A stretch of DNA of 64,000 bases from Galeruca laticollis (GCA_963921935.1 OY998181.1:140143423-140207422); one strand, 5' to 3'. Positions 44,351 to 56,300 are shown, numbered from the stretch's first letter. Made by a program: numbers and translations. The notes: generated from the letters alone by a model not told the origin.

Positions 44351-44862
44351 TTAAACCATCGAAGAAATGATGAAAATTGAATAGATAGAATTTAATTTTT
44401 TTATTACAGTTAATTCGGGGAATGACGGAATTTTAGCACATTGGTCTCGAGAAGTTGTTTGAAATATTGAGCTAATCGTGAACGGCTCGTTTTCGATACA
44501 ATCTTCAAAATATTTTTGAGCAATTTCTGGATTTAGGAATGATTTAGTAGCACCTGTATCAACTAATAATTTAAGAGGAGGATCTGATATTTTCACGTAA
44601 GGAAGGTCTTTACGGTCATATAGAGAATGTAATTCTATGTTTGGTTTTCTGTTGGGCTTAGTTCTTGAAAATTTTCATTTGAGAATTCTATGTCTTGAAT
44701 ATTGTTAGTATCTTCGTAAGAGATATTTACGTCATTATTTTCGTAGTTAAAATAATCTGGGTTAGTATTATCTATATTTTGAGAATTATATGTGTCATAG
44801 TAATAGTCAGAATTTTGTTCCATATGATATAATTTTTTTTTTATCCAAGAACATTTTTTCAA
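44351..44862 (-). pseudogene. Pol N-terminus and protease of element B
   Basis: 44862-44635 encodes an Asn/Asp/Tyr-rich leader; 44596-44351 encodes the aspartic protease start LLVDTGATKSFLNPEIAQ. The two are in different frames. From 44350 to 43860 protease-RT connecting sequence is present but broken by stops. Confidence 0.8.
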
Positions 44863-44986
44863 TTAAAATTAACTTCAAAGTCTGATTACACAAAACAATA
44901 ATTTTTTACTTACACCACTTTTGCTTTGAATCCCTCATATCAGCTATTTATGAGAATATAAAATTGTATAAGGCCATAACACTAAA

Positions 44987-46316
44987 CTAAATTCTTTTCG
45001 GATATAATTGTTCTGAGGTAAAGGTTGGTCGAGATTGAGGCCTAAAGAAATTGTGATTTGTGGAGGGTTGATTGTGGGTTGGTCTCCTTGTGGCTGTAGA
45101 TATACCACTCATTGGAAAGGGTGTAGATTGTTTTTGGTGTTGATTAGTTTGTTCCCAAACATTTGTTGGAGGCTTTGGGGGACCGAAAACTTGTCGATTA
45201 CTTGGGAATCGTTGTGGGACACTTGGGTGTGGCTGAATATTTACTGGACCTCTAGGAAAATTATTTTGTGTAGCCGCATTCGGCGTAATTTGGGGCGGAA
45301 TTAGATGAGCAGTTTGATAACTATTAGTGTTCATGACTGGATAATTATTGATGGCGAAATTCGGACGTAATTGAAAATTTTGATTGGTTCTGAAATTTGA
45401 ATTATATTTTTGTACGGCTTTAGGTCTATGATTATGACCTGAATTTCTTTGTAAGTATCTATTATTTTCAGCAACTATGAATTCCCTAGCTTCCGCTATT
45501 GTTGATGGTCGCATTGCACGTATAGTAGAACCCCAGGGTTCTTTTAACCCAGCAAGGAAAATCTTTAAAGCGTGAACATTATAAAATTCTTTTTTCACTA
45601 TGTTTATGGCATTTTCTCCGTGTGTATCTAAATAATTGTGAAGAGCACTTAGATTACTCATTACTCTTGTATAAAAATGTAACGCGTCTTCTGTATTAGT
45701 TTGTCTTCATTGATCTAAATCGAATAAAAGGCCATTTTCGTCACGTTGATCTCCAAAATGAGATATAAGAGCAGATTTGACTGACTTCCGAGTTTTTATT
45801 AATACATATACTATATACTTCCCTAGCATTACCATCTAATTTGGAATATATACCATACATTATACTAATATTGTGTACACAGTTTTCGCTACCTCGCGTT
45901 TGATCCCAATAAGTATTAATAGTAGTATTTGCAGTTTCTAGAAATTATGATAACTCTAATGAGTTACCGTCAAATCTTGGTACTATTTCTAACAATTTTG
46001 GTTCGAATTTTGGAGGAAGTAACGCCATATTATCGTCTAAAATATCTAATGAATCAGTTATCGATAAATTAATAAAGGAATTTGAAAGATCTAATTCTAT
46101 TTCGTTTTCAATGCTAAAGCTATACACACTTTCGTTAATGTCCTCTATGGAGTTAGCGACAAGTGATGAGAATGACATAGACAGGATAAATGCAATAAAA
46201 GGAAATGAGCAAGTTATAGTATTGTAGCTGTCTTCACCATAACTTGACTTCAGTTCTTCTTCTGGAGCACTTTTTTCAAGATTTTGTACGGAGCGACGAA
46301 ATTCGTTACTGAACAA
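44987..46316 (-). pseudogene. Gag of element B (errantivirus type), broken
   Basis: The N-terminal piece 46316-45945 reaches PPKFEPKLLEIVPRFDGNS, a usual gypsy capsid start, then meets a stop near 45945. Coding-like sequence continues with frame changes to 45661-44987. That part has ALKIFLAGLKEPWGSTIRAM, IAEAREFIVAENNR and a Pro/Asn/Gln-rich tail without zinc knuckles, as in errantivirus gags. Confidence 0.85.
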
Positions 46317-46359
46317 ACGATTGGAACCGAGGGAATATTCACTGTGAAATTCCTTTCCG

Positions 46360-46377
46360 TATCCTACTGATGCGCCA
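46360..46377 (-). other. Primer-binding site of element B
   Basis: TGGCGCATCAGTAGGATA directly follows the 5' LTR on the element strand; it resembles the TGGCGCAGT-type sites of errantiviruses. Confidence 0.8.
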
Positions 46378-46596
46378 CTTTTTGAATTTGGTTTTCAAAA
46401 ATAATTTTTTAAAAAACAAACTACTTTATTAAAACACAAATATACTTCTTAACAATTTCAAGTCTAATATCATTCTGAATAAAATATATACAAAATCTAA
46501 AAAGGAAAACATTTGCTGACATTGAATTAAATATTTATATTACACATTATTGTTATTGGATTTATCATTGAATCATCAAATACATGTTCCATAACT
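46378..46596 (-). repeat. 5' LTR of element B
   Basis: 219 bp; pairs with 33758-33964. Ends at AGTTATGG (element strand start), next to the TCTG duplication at 46597-46600. Confidence 0.93.
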
Positions 46597-46600
46597 TCTG

Positions 46601-47860
46601 GCACTAGCATGGATGTACTATTATGATTATAAAAGGTCATATTTGATGTTTGTGCGTTTGAGTTATTTTCGTTAATATGTCTAGGTATGTTTGGGGTATG
46701 TAGAATTGTATTGTGTTTTGCTTTGCATATTTTAGTGTTCATCGATTTGCTGTTTACATAGGTATGTCCTAGTTTTTAGACAATTAGTACAAACTTTGAG
46801 TCTTTTGAGATGTGCATAGTTTACTTGAGTGTCTAACGTATTGAATTGTTCACATGTGTATCATAAATGATTATTTTTGTTACAATAATAGCATAGGAAA
46901 TGTGAAGAAGTCTTTGTTATATTTGTAACTTGATTATTTTGACACTGATTCGGGGATTTTACAAATGATTCTGAACTTGATGTATGTTCTTGAATGTTGT
47001 GAATACTATTTGATTGAGTTTGGGATGGTTTTTTGTAAACTGTCTCGAGTGAGTTACATTTTTTTAGAAAGAATTTTTTCATGTCCGCGTAAGTAGGTAA
47101 ATCAGTTGCTTCTAATGTATCCTGCCATTCAAGATTTGTAGCTTGATCTAATTTCGAACTTATGATGCACAATAATACAGGTTCTCAAGCGTTAATAGAC
47201 AATCCTAATTTTTCCAAAGCACTGACATGCAGATAAACTATATCCATGAACTGCCTTAACGCTATTGGTGATGAACGTGTGATTTTTGGATACTCTAGAA
47301 TGGCCTATATGTGAGTATTCATAACCATTCGTTTGTTTTGATATCATTCATTTAAAATGTTCCATGCTATATCATAGTTTATATCACTAACATCTAAATT
47401 TTTAATTAATTTTGATGCCTCATTTTTGAGACAAGATTTTAAATGAAACATTTCTTGTATGTTTGTCAACGTGTTGCTGTTGTGCACGAGCTGAGAGAAT
47501 TCATTATAAAAACTAGGCCAGTTCTGATAGTCACCTAAGAAAACTGGAAGAGTTATCGGCGGCAATTTTAAATTTGACATGGTATTAGTATTTTTATTTT
47601 GCGATTGGTGAGTTTGTTGGCTCTGAGAGTTATATGAATGCTTTCGATATTGCATCGTAACAGCTATTTTCTTGATCTTCACGGTTCTCGGCTTCAGTTT
47701 TTTCTAGAAACTCTAACCTACTTTGTATATTTTCATACTGTTCAAAATAATTTTGAATTCTAGATAATATTGTCTGAATTTGTGAAATTTTAGGTAAATT
47801 ATCTGCTTGCTCGAGAAAAGAGTGAAATTTTGTTAATTATGGCTTTTAAACCACTCGACT
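46601..47860 (-). pseudogene. BEL/Pao gag (right half of split BEL element)
   Basis: The N-terminal coiled part (ISQIQTILSRIQNYFEQYEN, about 47760) is followed by 47682-47344 with LKLPPITLPVFLGDYQNWPS and LKSCLKNEASKLIKNL, the DUF1759-type BEL capsid. After a frame change, 47172-46861 carries WQDTLEATDLPTYADMKKF and the knuckle start CYYCNKNNHL. 46742-46601 completes the cysteine region (CKAKHNTILH) and is cut by element B at 46600. The protease follows at 33753. No BEL LTR was found at its right end, so the element is truncated there. Confidence 0.85.
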
Positions 47861-47869
47861 TTAGTTGTT

Positions 47870-48960
47870 TTATTTCATCAGAGAATTGGGTCGTACTAAG
47901 ATGTAAAACCTTTTTGTTTGGTAGCAAATGCCTACTCTAAACTTGTTCAACAAGTATTTGGTTTCCCTTGTTCTCTCCAAAAGTTCGATGGTGACCATCG
48001 GTATCCTGTCAGTTGGTTGCTTTGTGTGGTTTGGCCCTCTTATGATGATTCCCGATAGCATTTTTCCTTTTTCTTTGTTCTTGATGTCTTCATAATTGGC
48101 ACATATCTGAAATATGCTAAATGCGCCCCTGATTTTGCTGTGTTCTCTGGGCCCTCCTGAGTATGCTCCCGCTATCCTAGAAAATGTGTTTGTGTACTTT
48201 GATGAGTAAATTGCTGAGTTGGTTCGCAGAAGCGGTTTGAACAAGGAGTCTACTGCTTTTTCTGATAGATACACACTATTATATTATTTGAAGACTCCCA
48301 AGCTTATATGACTTCTTCTAATATGTTGTTGGTTTCGAATCCTTCGTACCCATTTATTGTGATTTTTCTATGTTTGGTAATTTCAGCTGTCATTGTTTGT
48401 ATTACTGCCTCCACCATCTCTTTATCTGTTTCCCATTTCCCTGTAATATTGTGAACCCACCCTTCAGGGGCTATCTTCCCTCTGTATTGCACTGGTTGGG
48501 TTCTATTCTCTTCTTGTAGGTTTGACAGCATGCACAAAAGATATTTTGGTGTTATGGTCTTTGGGACTTTTGTGCTTATTCCATAAAGATCTTCTTTTTC
48601 ATACTGTACATATGATTCCTTATTCCAGTCAATGCACCAAATCTTTATCCAATTGTTTAGGATGGCACTTACAAGGATACTGTTGTATAGATGACCTCTT
48701 GTTTGGATGTCTGTTTCTGTTATGGATAGGTGTTTCATTAGGGCGCTGCTTTTTAGGAAACATATTCTTAAACTTTCTTCACCCGCCAGCCCTCCTGGGT
48801 GGTTCAACCAAGAGATTTATGCAGCGCATTGATTTGATAGACGATAGGAAGCTTCTTGGTATTGGGACTCTTGTACTTTTGAGAGATCTTGTGTTTCTTT
48901 GACTTGAAAAGAAATAATACGATAACCTGACTATTGTAATATACACTGTACGATATAGAC
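47870..48960 (-). pseudogene. Endogenous viral element: orthomyxo-like PA polymerase subunit, broken
   Basis: Two main ORFs, 48807-48304 and 48274-47870, plus a short upstream piece (48900-48779), are collinear on the minus strand and separated by frameshifts near 48790 and 48290. The second contains SKIRGAFSIFQIC and GIIIRGPNHTKQPTDRIPMV, which I recognise as the C-terminal region of the PA subunit of quaranjavirus/orthomyxo-type RNA polymerases. The first has PKYLLCMLSNLQEENRT. PA of such viruses has no cellular homologue, so this would be a genomic copy of a viral RNA segment. Its left end abuts the truncated BEL gag. Identification is by motif memory only; frameshifts make it noncoding for a full protein. 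Confidence 0.6.
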
Positions 48961-49911
48961 CCAAAACCTCACTGATTTGATTCTAATGCGCTCTATAATA
49001 TGTGATGAATTGGAACAGACTCACCCGCTTTATGTCTCCGGTGTCACTGATGTGGAATCCTTGAAATTTGGTTTATATCCGGCTCGAAGGACCATAATTT
49101 ATGTTAATTTGTGAATGAAGATGCCTTCGATATTTATGGACTGTATAATTGTTTTTGGTATTTGTACAATGTTAAATGAATTAGTTTTCTTTTTACAAAA
49201 TATGACGTAATACTGACATTGATTAATAATACATTTTTTTTTAACAGACAAATCACTACTGTAACTAACGTAAACTATAGATCAGCGAACAATCGTTGAA
49301 ACTGTAACTTAACATCTCGATCACCGTATTCCTCTCCTCAACTCTCTTCTCGCCGTTCCACTATGTGCTTAGCCTTATTTAGTCCGAGAGTGTAATAAAA
49401 CTGTTTATCCAATTTTGCCCCCATACATTTCTTCAATTTCACGTAGATGATATGAATCACAAAGGGATTAAAATTGACATTACTTTTAACATGTCATGTC
49501 AACTAAGCGTTGGCATGGATAAGAACATGTAAAGTTTTTGGTATTTGAATCTATTTGGCTTTCATTTGACATCAATGCAAAACAAATTTTAAACGCTAGC
49601 AGAATAAATTTTTTAATTGACTGCCCAATAAACACCACTTCAAAGGCCTCTTTGGAAACAAAACAAGACCGTTTCATCTGAAAAAATTGGTTTTAATAGT
49701 TATTTTAAAGTGTTGTCTTATTTTAAAGTGTTGTCTTATTTTAAAGTGTTTCCTGATTTCAGATTTTGACTAGTGTTTACCATTGTGTCATTGTATAGTT
49801 TCTTACGTTTATGGACATACATTTTTGCTTTGTACTATTTTGTACACATTATATTTATGATGTATTGGGTTTACCCCGTTGATAAATAGATAAAAAATAA
49901 TTATAAAACCA
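48961..49911. other. Unannotated interval
   Basis: No recognisable ORF apart from the short tandem repeat at 49700-49753. Confidence 0.5.
49700..49753. repeat. 18-bp tandem repeat, three units
   Basis: TTATTTTAAAGTGTTGTC twice and a third copy ending TTTCC. Confidence 0.95.
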
Positions 49912-50260
49912 TTTTCTTTATTCATTAGCTACTTTGTTTACAACGCACTGTTTTTCCAATTTTAATATCGACATTTTAATGTCATGTTCTTCCTTCATCA
50001 TCTTCTTTTTTTGTTCATGAATTTATCTCTTAAGTTCTAATTCCTGTTGATGTTTTTCTTCATTATGTTTGAGTTTTTGTTTATGTTCATCAAGATGACA
50101 CTGAGACATAACCTTTCTTCAATTTTGCCCAATTGGATAATTTGGTTCTCGAAGTGTTATCTGTAATATCAAATTAAAAGTAGCAGGGCTGTTTTCTGGC
50201 TCATAAGACCGTGCTCTGATATTTTGTCTTCCAGACGTTTCAGCTACATCTATAGTAGAC
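49912..50260 (-). pseudogene. Coiled-coil C-terminus of a Myb/SANT-like or similar transposon protein
   Basis: One frame reads STIDVAETSGRQNIRARSYE, then an EKHQQELELKR-type charged helix and KKKMMKEEHDIKMSILKLEK, ending at a TAA near 49912. Two in-frame stops interrupt it (about 50120 and 50020). Such tails end SANT/MADF-type partners of Harbinger elements, but no DNA-binding domain is seen upstream, so the assignment is tentative. Confidence 0.45.
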
Positions 50261-50363
50261 ATTCTCAATAGTTGTGAACAGAAGACAACGGCTACTGTAG
50301 ATGTAGCTGAGAATTCTGGAAGATGAAATATCAGACCATAGTCTAATGTTCCAGAACACAGTC
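50187..50363. repeat. Inverted duplication, ~72-bp arms
   Basis: 50187-50260 is repeated in reverse at 50292-50363 with roughly 80 percent identity by eye (e.g. TAGATGTAGCTGA, TCTGGAAGA). The spacer is ~31 bp. The left arm is coding in the adjacent pseudogene, so part of that gene was copied backwards. Confidence 0.85.
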
Positions 50364-51483
50364 TTGCTCATAATCAAGACAATGAAAACCTGCATTTTAT
50401 TTGCACTTAGACGTTCGAACAACGTTGCCAATTCAACGGTTCATCTTTAAAATGAAGCATAATGGTTGTAATCATATCAGTTACTAGTATAAATTAAATT
50501 TTTCGTCGCACTAATGTTGGCATATAATGGAAATCATTGAAAATGGAAGTGAAAAATTGTTAAACCTGTTCTTGAGAATATAGTTTTTTTTCCATCAACT
50601 AAGGCAACGTGTCAAAACGTTTTCGTGTTCGTTTTTACCGGAGGTTTATGAAAAAATATGAGAATATCAGAAAATGGTTACACATATCGGTTTTATGGCT
50701 TTGAATGTTCATGTAAACGCTTATTCACAAATAATTGTTATACTTTTTCTTCAAATAATCAAATGAACAAAAATGTTGATTATTCATTTTTGAATAAATA
50801 AAATTGGAAAAAATCTATTTTGCAAACCGAAGCTAACCTAACTTGACCAGGTGGCCGTGAACGTGTATAATTATCGTTAGTGTTACATTATATATGACAT
50901 AACATGTAATAAGCAGATACTCAATGAATCAACAAAACAATGGTTAGGTTCAGTTGGGTAAGGTTGAATCCACCGCAAAATTAAATAATTCAAATTTCTC
51001 AATATCATAACATCAAACTCTCCATGATTCAATATGGATCGCTTTGAATAATGAGTGAATCATTAATGCAATAAAGACCAGTATGTGGCAATCCTTATAT
51101 CTATCAAAACAAAATTTTAGCAGTTTGCAGGATATCCGATAACTTGATTTCTTGATTAAAGTTATATCTTTTAAGTAACACTCTTTGTTTTATATTGATT
51201 ATGAATTCTGCTTCAATTTCTTATTGCAACAATTTATATTTGTGATGTTTTTTGAAGAGTTTTATTTTGAGTTACATTCAAAAATACAGCTCCCATATAA
51301 ATAGTTAATTATGAAGATAACCACGATATCAGGTAGTTTAAGTATTGCAAGGAATGTCAACAAACACTGACAGATTTCTATTTCGATTATTAGGTTTCTG
51401 ACATGGGTGTCATAGTTACTTGAAACTATGTAATGAAAATTGGATGTTATTTCGAAAACATTCTCGAAACACATTGAGGCGTT
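50364..51483. other. Unannotated interval
   Basis: AT-rich, no ORF of note. AACCTAACTTGACC and similar short phrases are too few to be telomeric. Confidence 0.5.
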
Positions 51484-52470
51484 ACTACTGAGAAAACCCT
51501 AACATATATATTTTATTATAGATATGTAGATGACATATTAGCTTGTGTCATAGGCAGTGAACGACAATTAGATTAATAATTCACACCTAAAAACTCAATT
51601 TATATTAGAAGTTAAAGAGAATAGCTCAATTAATTTTCTTGATTTAACAATTCTGAGAGTTGATAATTAATTACTCATTTTACAGAAACCAACGCATACG
51701 ATATTATTTTGATGGACAGATCAATACAATTAAACAGATAGCCACATCAAACGGTTATACATTAGAAATGATAAATAGTTAACTCAATAAAAAGGAGGAG
51801 AGAGTAGCATTACAACAAATATTTCACAAACTAACTATATGAGTACAAAATTATAGAACCATCACATATGCTGGTAATATCTCTTTTAATATTTCAAATG
51901 TAGTATCTTTAGCAACCAGTACATCAATTTCTTTCAAAACAGGAAGTGATGTAAGTACAAAATTTTTGAATATTGAAGCAAAAATATCCCAATTGAAGCA
52001 ATCTGTTATATATAATAAAACTTAAATAATTTGAGTTACAGCTGTGTGCACAATAGATTAAAATCCCAATTTTTTTTTCCTTAAGAGAAACAATGTATTG
52101 TTGTGCAATTAAAGAAGATTGCACAACAATACATTGTTTCTCTTAAGGAAAAAAAAATTTGGAATTTAAAACTTAAATGTCCAGAATGCGATGTTATCTA
52201 AATCGGCCAAACCCTGCAAAATTTTGAGATGAGATGGCGTGGAGTGAACACTTAATATCGTACAGACTGAAACAACCAGAAAAATCTCATTTTGGTAAAC
52301 ATCTACTCGACACAAATCATCCACTACACCTTACACAGAACCAGAAGTACTACATTTTTGTGATAAGAAACAAGAATTAGATTAGAAGACACTTGAGAAA
52401 CCCACAATATGAAGTCGTCAACGAACAGATCAATTTAGGAAGTTCTCCACTATAAAATTGTCTTCTCAAG
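51484..52470 (+). pseudogene. Second Penelope-like remnant (RT C-terminus and GIY-YIG)
   Basis: 51520-51570 reads RYVDDILACVIGSERQLD, the RT catalytic box of PLEs, followed by INFLDLTI in another frame. The nuclease starts near 52170 with LKCPECDVI and GQTLQNFEMRW, then KSHFGKHLLDTNHPLH, the usual C-terminal cassette. There are many stops. It differs from the intact PLE at 20526-22982, so it is a separate family. A long palindrome lies in its middle. Confidence 0.8.
52061..52167. repeat. Near-perfect palindrome, ~49-bp arms, 8-bp spacer
   Basis: 52061-52109 and 52118-52167 are inverse complements (core CTTAAGAGAAACAATGTATT) with one or two differences at the outer end. The spacer is TAAAGAAG. 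It would form a very stable DNA cruciform or RNA hairpin. Confidence 0.97.
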
Positions 52471-52819
52471 TCAAAATTGAAAAGATCAGCAGATGATAGT
52501 TTTTCTGTATTCCTATATCATTGTATTGTGATTTAATTCAAAAAGAAAAAGAAAATACGTAATTTGAAATTGACAGAGTTTGACATGTAGATATAATAAT
52601 TTTGAGTAATGTTTGTTCGTCGTCTACATCGCAATGATACTAGTTGTCACACAAAAAAGGAGATAACTGAATTTAATAGATAATAGATCGAAATATGGAT
52701 GGTAAAGGAAATGCAACAAAGATTCCTAGACTCAAACACAATGATTTTTTATTTAGTTTGTATAATAAAACATGAATAAATTATTTTTTTCAGAAAAATG
52801 AACAAAAAATTCCTCTCAA

Positions 52820-53900
52820 TTATAATTCTTCCGCTCTTTGATTCAAACTAAAAAATATCCATAGTAATAAGAAAATAAGTCCTTGCATTTCCTTAACCTG
52901 TTTATATTTATTGCAAATATAAACTTTAATTACTGGCCGTGGTTTATTATGAAACAGGTTTGGGTGCTGAATAATTAAGTCCATGACTTCGCCTTTTCTG
53001 GGAGGACGTTTTAATTTTATATGTCGCTTAAAGAAAGTTTCCGCCACTGTCTTTTGTTCAGTCGTCCAAGCTACGAGTTTTCGTTTGGCTCCATTTTTAA
53101 ATTGGTGTGAAACAGGAGTAGTCTCTTGGACTAAACTTGAAGCGATAACAGGGGAAATTTCTTTAATTTCTTCCCCCGCATTTATATTTCTTGTATGTTC
53201 CTCATTCTCTTCAACTACATGATCATTAATATCTATTTAATCGATCCTCATGCCTTTGTATCTCTCGAAGATGTTAGGTTGCTTTGAGAGCATCAATAAT
53301 TTGCTAACCTTAGCAGTCTGGTAAATATCGTCAGGCAATCGATACCATTCAACATGTGTATTTTCTGTTGTCTGTCCCATAAATGCAGCAAGTTGTTCTA
53401 AATCATTTTTTTCCATTCGGAATATTTAAGCTACTTTCGAAGATATGAAGTCGCCTTCTCTACGTACTTTATCAATTGATTTTTTCCTTTTCTTTGAATT
53501 CTTGTTCAAAGACATTATTTCTTGTACCTGTATTTCATCAGAATGACAACTTTCTATATGTCGAACAAAATTGTCTAGTTTTTCACTGCAGAATAAACAG
53601 TTATGTTTCCTTCTGGTCCTTTTATTCTTAGTAGCTGGAACTTAGCTAGATGTATTGCAAGGCGTCTTATTTATTTTATTCAAATAACTTATATCTATTA
53701 CGGAACCATCAGGGAGGTTTTCTAAATGTTGTTCTACATCACTGCTCAAAATATCATTCAAAGATTGTTCAGTCATTAATTTAGTAATTTCCGCAAGACA
53801 GTCAGCAGCGATTTCATCACTGGAAACATCAATATTCATATTATTTGAAATATTCATCCTGTAGTTCATATTTTATTTCAACTGGTGCTGAAGGGTATGA
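52820..53900 (-). pseudogene. Tyrosine-recombinase (Crypton-like) gene remnant, copy 1
   Basis: Order on the minus strand: an acidic N-terminal piece (53869-53642), then a zinc-finger region (KHNCLFCSEKLDNFVRHIE, about 53610) and SKKRKKSIDKVRREGDF. After a jump comes the end of a recombinase domain, LEQLAAFMGQ and YRLPDDIYQTAKVSKLL. A SANT-like C-terminal domain follows with WTTEQKTVAETFFKRHIK and PPRKGEVMDLIIQHPNL (53222-52820). The central catalytic part with Arg and the first His is missing, and the expected GH is GQ. So it is internally deleted. Same domain order as 58887-60288. Confidence 0.7.
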
Positions 53901-54721
53901 TCCCGATAGTAGCAGCGAGGATTCATACCTTAACAAATCTGATACGGTGGACAGAGGAACATATTCCGATTCTGCTTTTATATGTCTCCAATCAGTTTGT
54001 TAAAGAAGTATGTTAACAAAGAGAAAGGTTCCAATACATCGGTGACATTATAAGAGGTAGGTATAGGAGACTTATGTTTGTTAAAATAGGAACTCAATAC
54101 TATGCAGAGAAAGTTACATTTCATATTGTACTAGCAAATACTGAAGATACCAATATGAGCATTCCCAAGAATCAGTTGCAACTTAGTGCAATCACAAAGA
54201 AGCGATCAAATAATTCGGAGAGGAGAACTTTTTGCGGAAAATACGAGCCGTGTTACTCGGTAACGAGTGGAAATTTCATGAAAATAGATATGCGAACAGG
54301 CACAACTTACATTATTTGTTCTACAACAAATTTTCATTATATCGTTACTCGCAGTTAGACAAGGTGGTCTGTAAACGTAAGTGGTGGTCAGTCCAAGTGA
54401 ATTCGTAATAGAACCCTATTTTATCTAAAATCGGTAAATGGATGGGGTTTCAAGTCGTTTACCGGTACTTCTTGAGGCTTATCCATTTTAAAAAAGAAGT
54501 TATCCTTTTCCGAAAGTGAAGTTTCATTTTTTTCTTTAAATGGCTTTGAATAGCTTAATCCATTTAGCCACGAATTTATTGTATTGTTTGTTAAAATAGT
54601 CATGGCCCTAATCAATCTACACGGTAGGTTCTTAGATGGAAATTTCATAAACAAAACTTTAAATAGTACAAAAACTATACAGTACAGAGTTTATAGGTTT
54701 CAGTATAAGTTATGGGCTTAT
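53901..54721. other. Unannotated interval
   Basis: ORFs 54074-54358 (plus) and 54421-54654 (minus) are open for 94 and 77 codons but match nothing I recognise. Confidence 0.4.
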
Positions 54722-55072
54722 TCAATCTAAAAGAAGAGTCACGTTGTTCAAATTTGACAAAGTGAAATACAGGGACTCATTTAAAAAATGTGAAAGTGTT
54801 GTAATGAGTTTGTTCTCACTCTGTATATACTTCTCAAAATCAGGTTGGAGTTTTATTAAATGTTTAAGCTGGAGTGGGTCTAAAAACCTATATCTATAAC
54901 AGAATATTTGTGTTGTGCGTTTCAAAATACAGAGGGCGGTGACCTGAATACGACTTTCACGAGAAACTAGTGGAAGACCGTATATCAAATATGACAAAAT
55001 ATTTCTTGTTACGATGGCAAGTTGGAACAAATTGAAATATAAGATACGGATTGTCTCATGTAAAAAATTCAA
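54722..55072 (-). pseudogene. Possible LINE RT tail fragment
   Basis: 116-codon ORF with TIRILYFNLFQLAIVTRN and LSYLIYGLPLVSRESRIQV, vaguely like the segment after the RT catalytic domain in Jockey/RTE-type LINEs (a 'LYYALFQS...YGLP.WG' pattern). No catalytic motif is present. It may be chance. Confidence 0.25.
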
Positions 55073-55419
55073 CTTTGTTCTGATACGACGTTCTTGAACA
55101 ATTGTAGTTAATTTTAAAACATGCTGAAATTGTATTTGGATACATTTAGAGATATTAAAAATGAACAGCTGCTCAAAAGTTGAGGTTATTGATAAAGTTA
55201 AGTATATTGATTAAATTATATTTCAAAAGCTGAAACGAAATGTTGATGGTAGAAGGGAATATATTTGTTAACTGTTAAATACCAAAAATCATAAAATCGT
55301 TTTCTCATTTCTTAGAATAATGAAAATTAGATAAAGTGCTAAGATAGAAGAATAAAACAAAAGAATTTTTCAAGGGATTTAGTGAAAAGGAATGTTTCAA
55401 CAACAGCTAATATTCAGGT

Positions 55420-55960
55420 CGAGGATCGTGGTCACTAATGGTATTTTATCCCAAGCATGCTTCTATGGCATTTCTTCTAAAATCACTCCAGCTCGATGTG
55501 GTCCCGCATTTCATTAATAAAGAACTGAGGGACTATAGCGGCATAGATACCCATATTTAAAAGTCGCGTTCCTCAATTCATTACGCCAGTGTTGGTGTTC
55601 CAATACCCAAGCTAATCTTCCCTCCTATACGCAGATAGCAATGGTACTCTCCTTAAAAGTTGGCTGGATCTCAAATTAGCATCACGGATTCTTCTCATTG
55701 TTGAGATCGATAAAGCAATGAAAATTTTACTTCCTATGAATCTTTAAGTATCACGAAGATTTCTACAAGCTGTTAGATAACTATCATCAATAACGCTTGT
55801 TTGGGTCCTCTTCTTGTTTTCTGGAATCGATCCTTGAAATTGCACTTTGGGACGCATTTAGTCTACTCGCAACATCTGTCTGTGTTAAGCCCGCTTCCAA
55901 TAGCCCGAGAAGACTCTTCGATAGTTAATGTTCTCTTAGCTTCATCAAAATTAACCAAAC
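55420..55960 (-). pseudogene. Tc1-like transposase remnant
   Basis: Segments in several frames: LLEAGLTQTDVASRLNASQS (helix-turn-helix, about 55890), MRRIRDANLRSSQLLRRVPL (about 55680) and LEHQHWRNELRNATF (about 55580), the usual Tc1 order leading to the first Asp. The catalytic core after it is lost. Many frameshifts. Confidence 0.75.
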
Positions 55961-56200
55961 TCTTCAAAAAATTTCTTCAGCTATTCAATATTTTTATACA
56001 AATAAATATAAGCAATTCTGAACGCAAATTACTTATCATAGATCACAAAAATCAAATAGAGAAATTTCCAAAAAGCAACACCAAAATAAAAATATAATTT
56101 TTTATATAAATCAACATATCAGTTGGCGAAATTTATTGGACCCAGAGTCCGAGTGTAATATATTTTTATCTTTCGTGTATATAAGTATGTACATTTGGTT

Positions 56201-56300
56201 CGGCGGGCGTAATTTCGGCCGGTAATCCCTTGGCCTACCTGCATAAATCAAAGGGTACCATTTATGACAGGGGTAATTTCGGCCGAGGGGTTGATGTTTA
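56201..56300 (+). repeat. Left TIR and subterminal repeat of the MULE
   Basis: GTAATTTCGGCCG occurs at about 56209 and 56275; right-end counterparts are at 57948, 57990 and 58034 in reverse. Confidence 0.85.

Larger units (their letters stand above)
33758..46596 (-). mobile_element. Errantivirus-like Ty3/gypsy element (element B), itself interrupted
   Basis: LTRs at 33758-33964 and 46378-46596 share start AGTTATGGAAC and end ...CAAAAAG on the element strand. TCTG flanks both sides (33754-33757 and 46597-46600). Order from right to left: 5' LTR, primer site, gag, PR, RT, RH, IN, env, 3' LTR, the layout of insect errantiviruses such as gypsy. Integrase is split by element C (35288-41446). Gag, pol and env all contain frameshifts or stops. 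It inserted in the gag-pol region of a BEL/Pao element. Confidence 0.93.
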
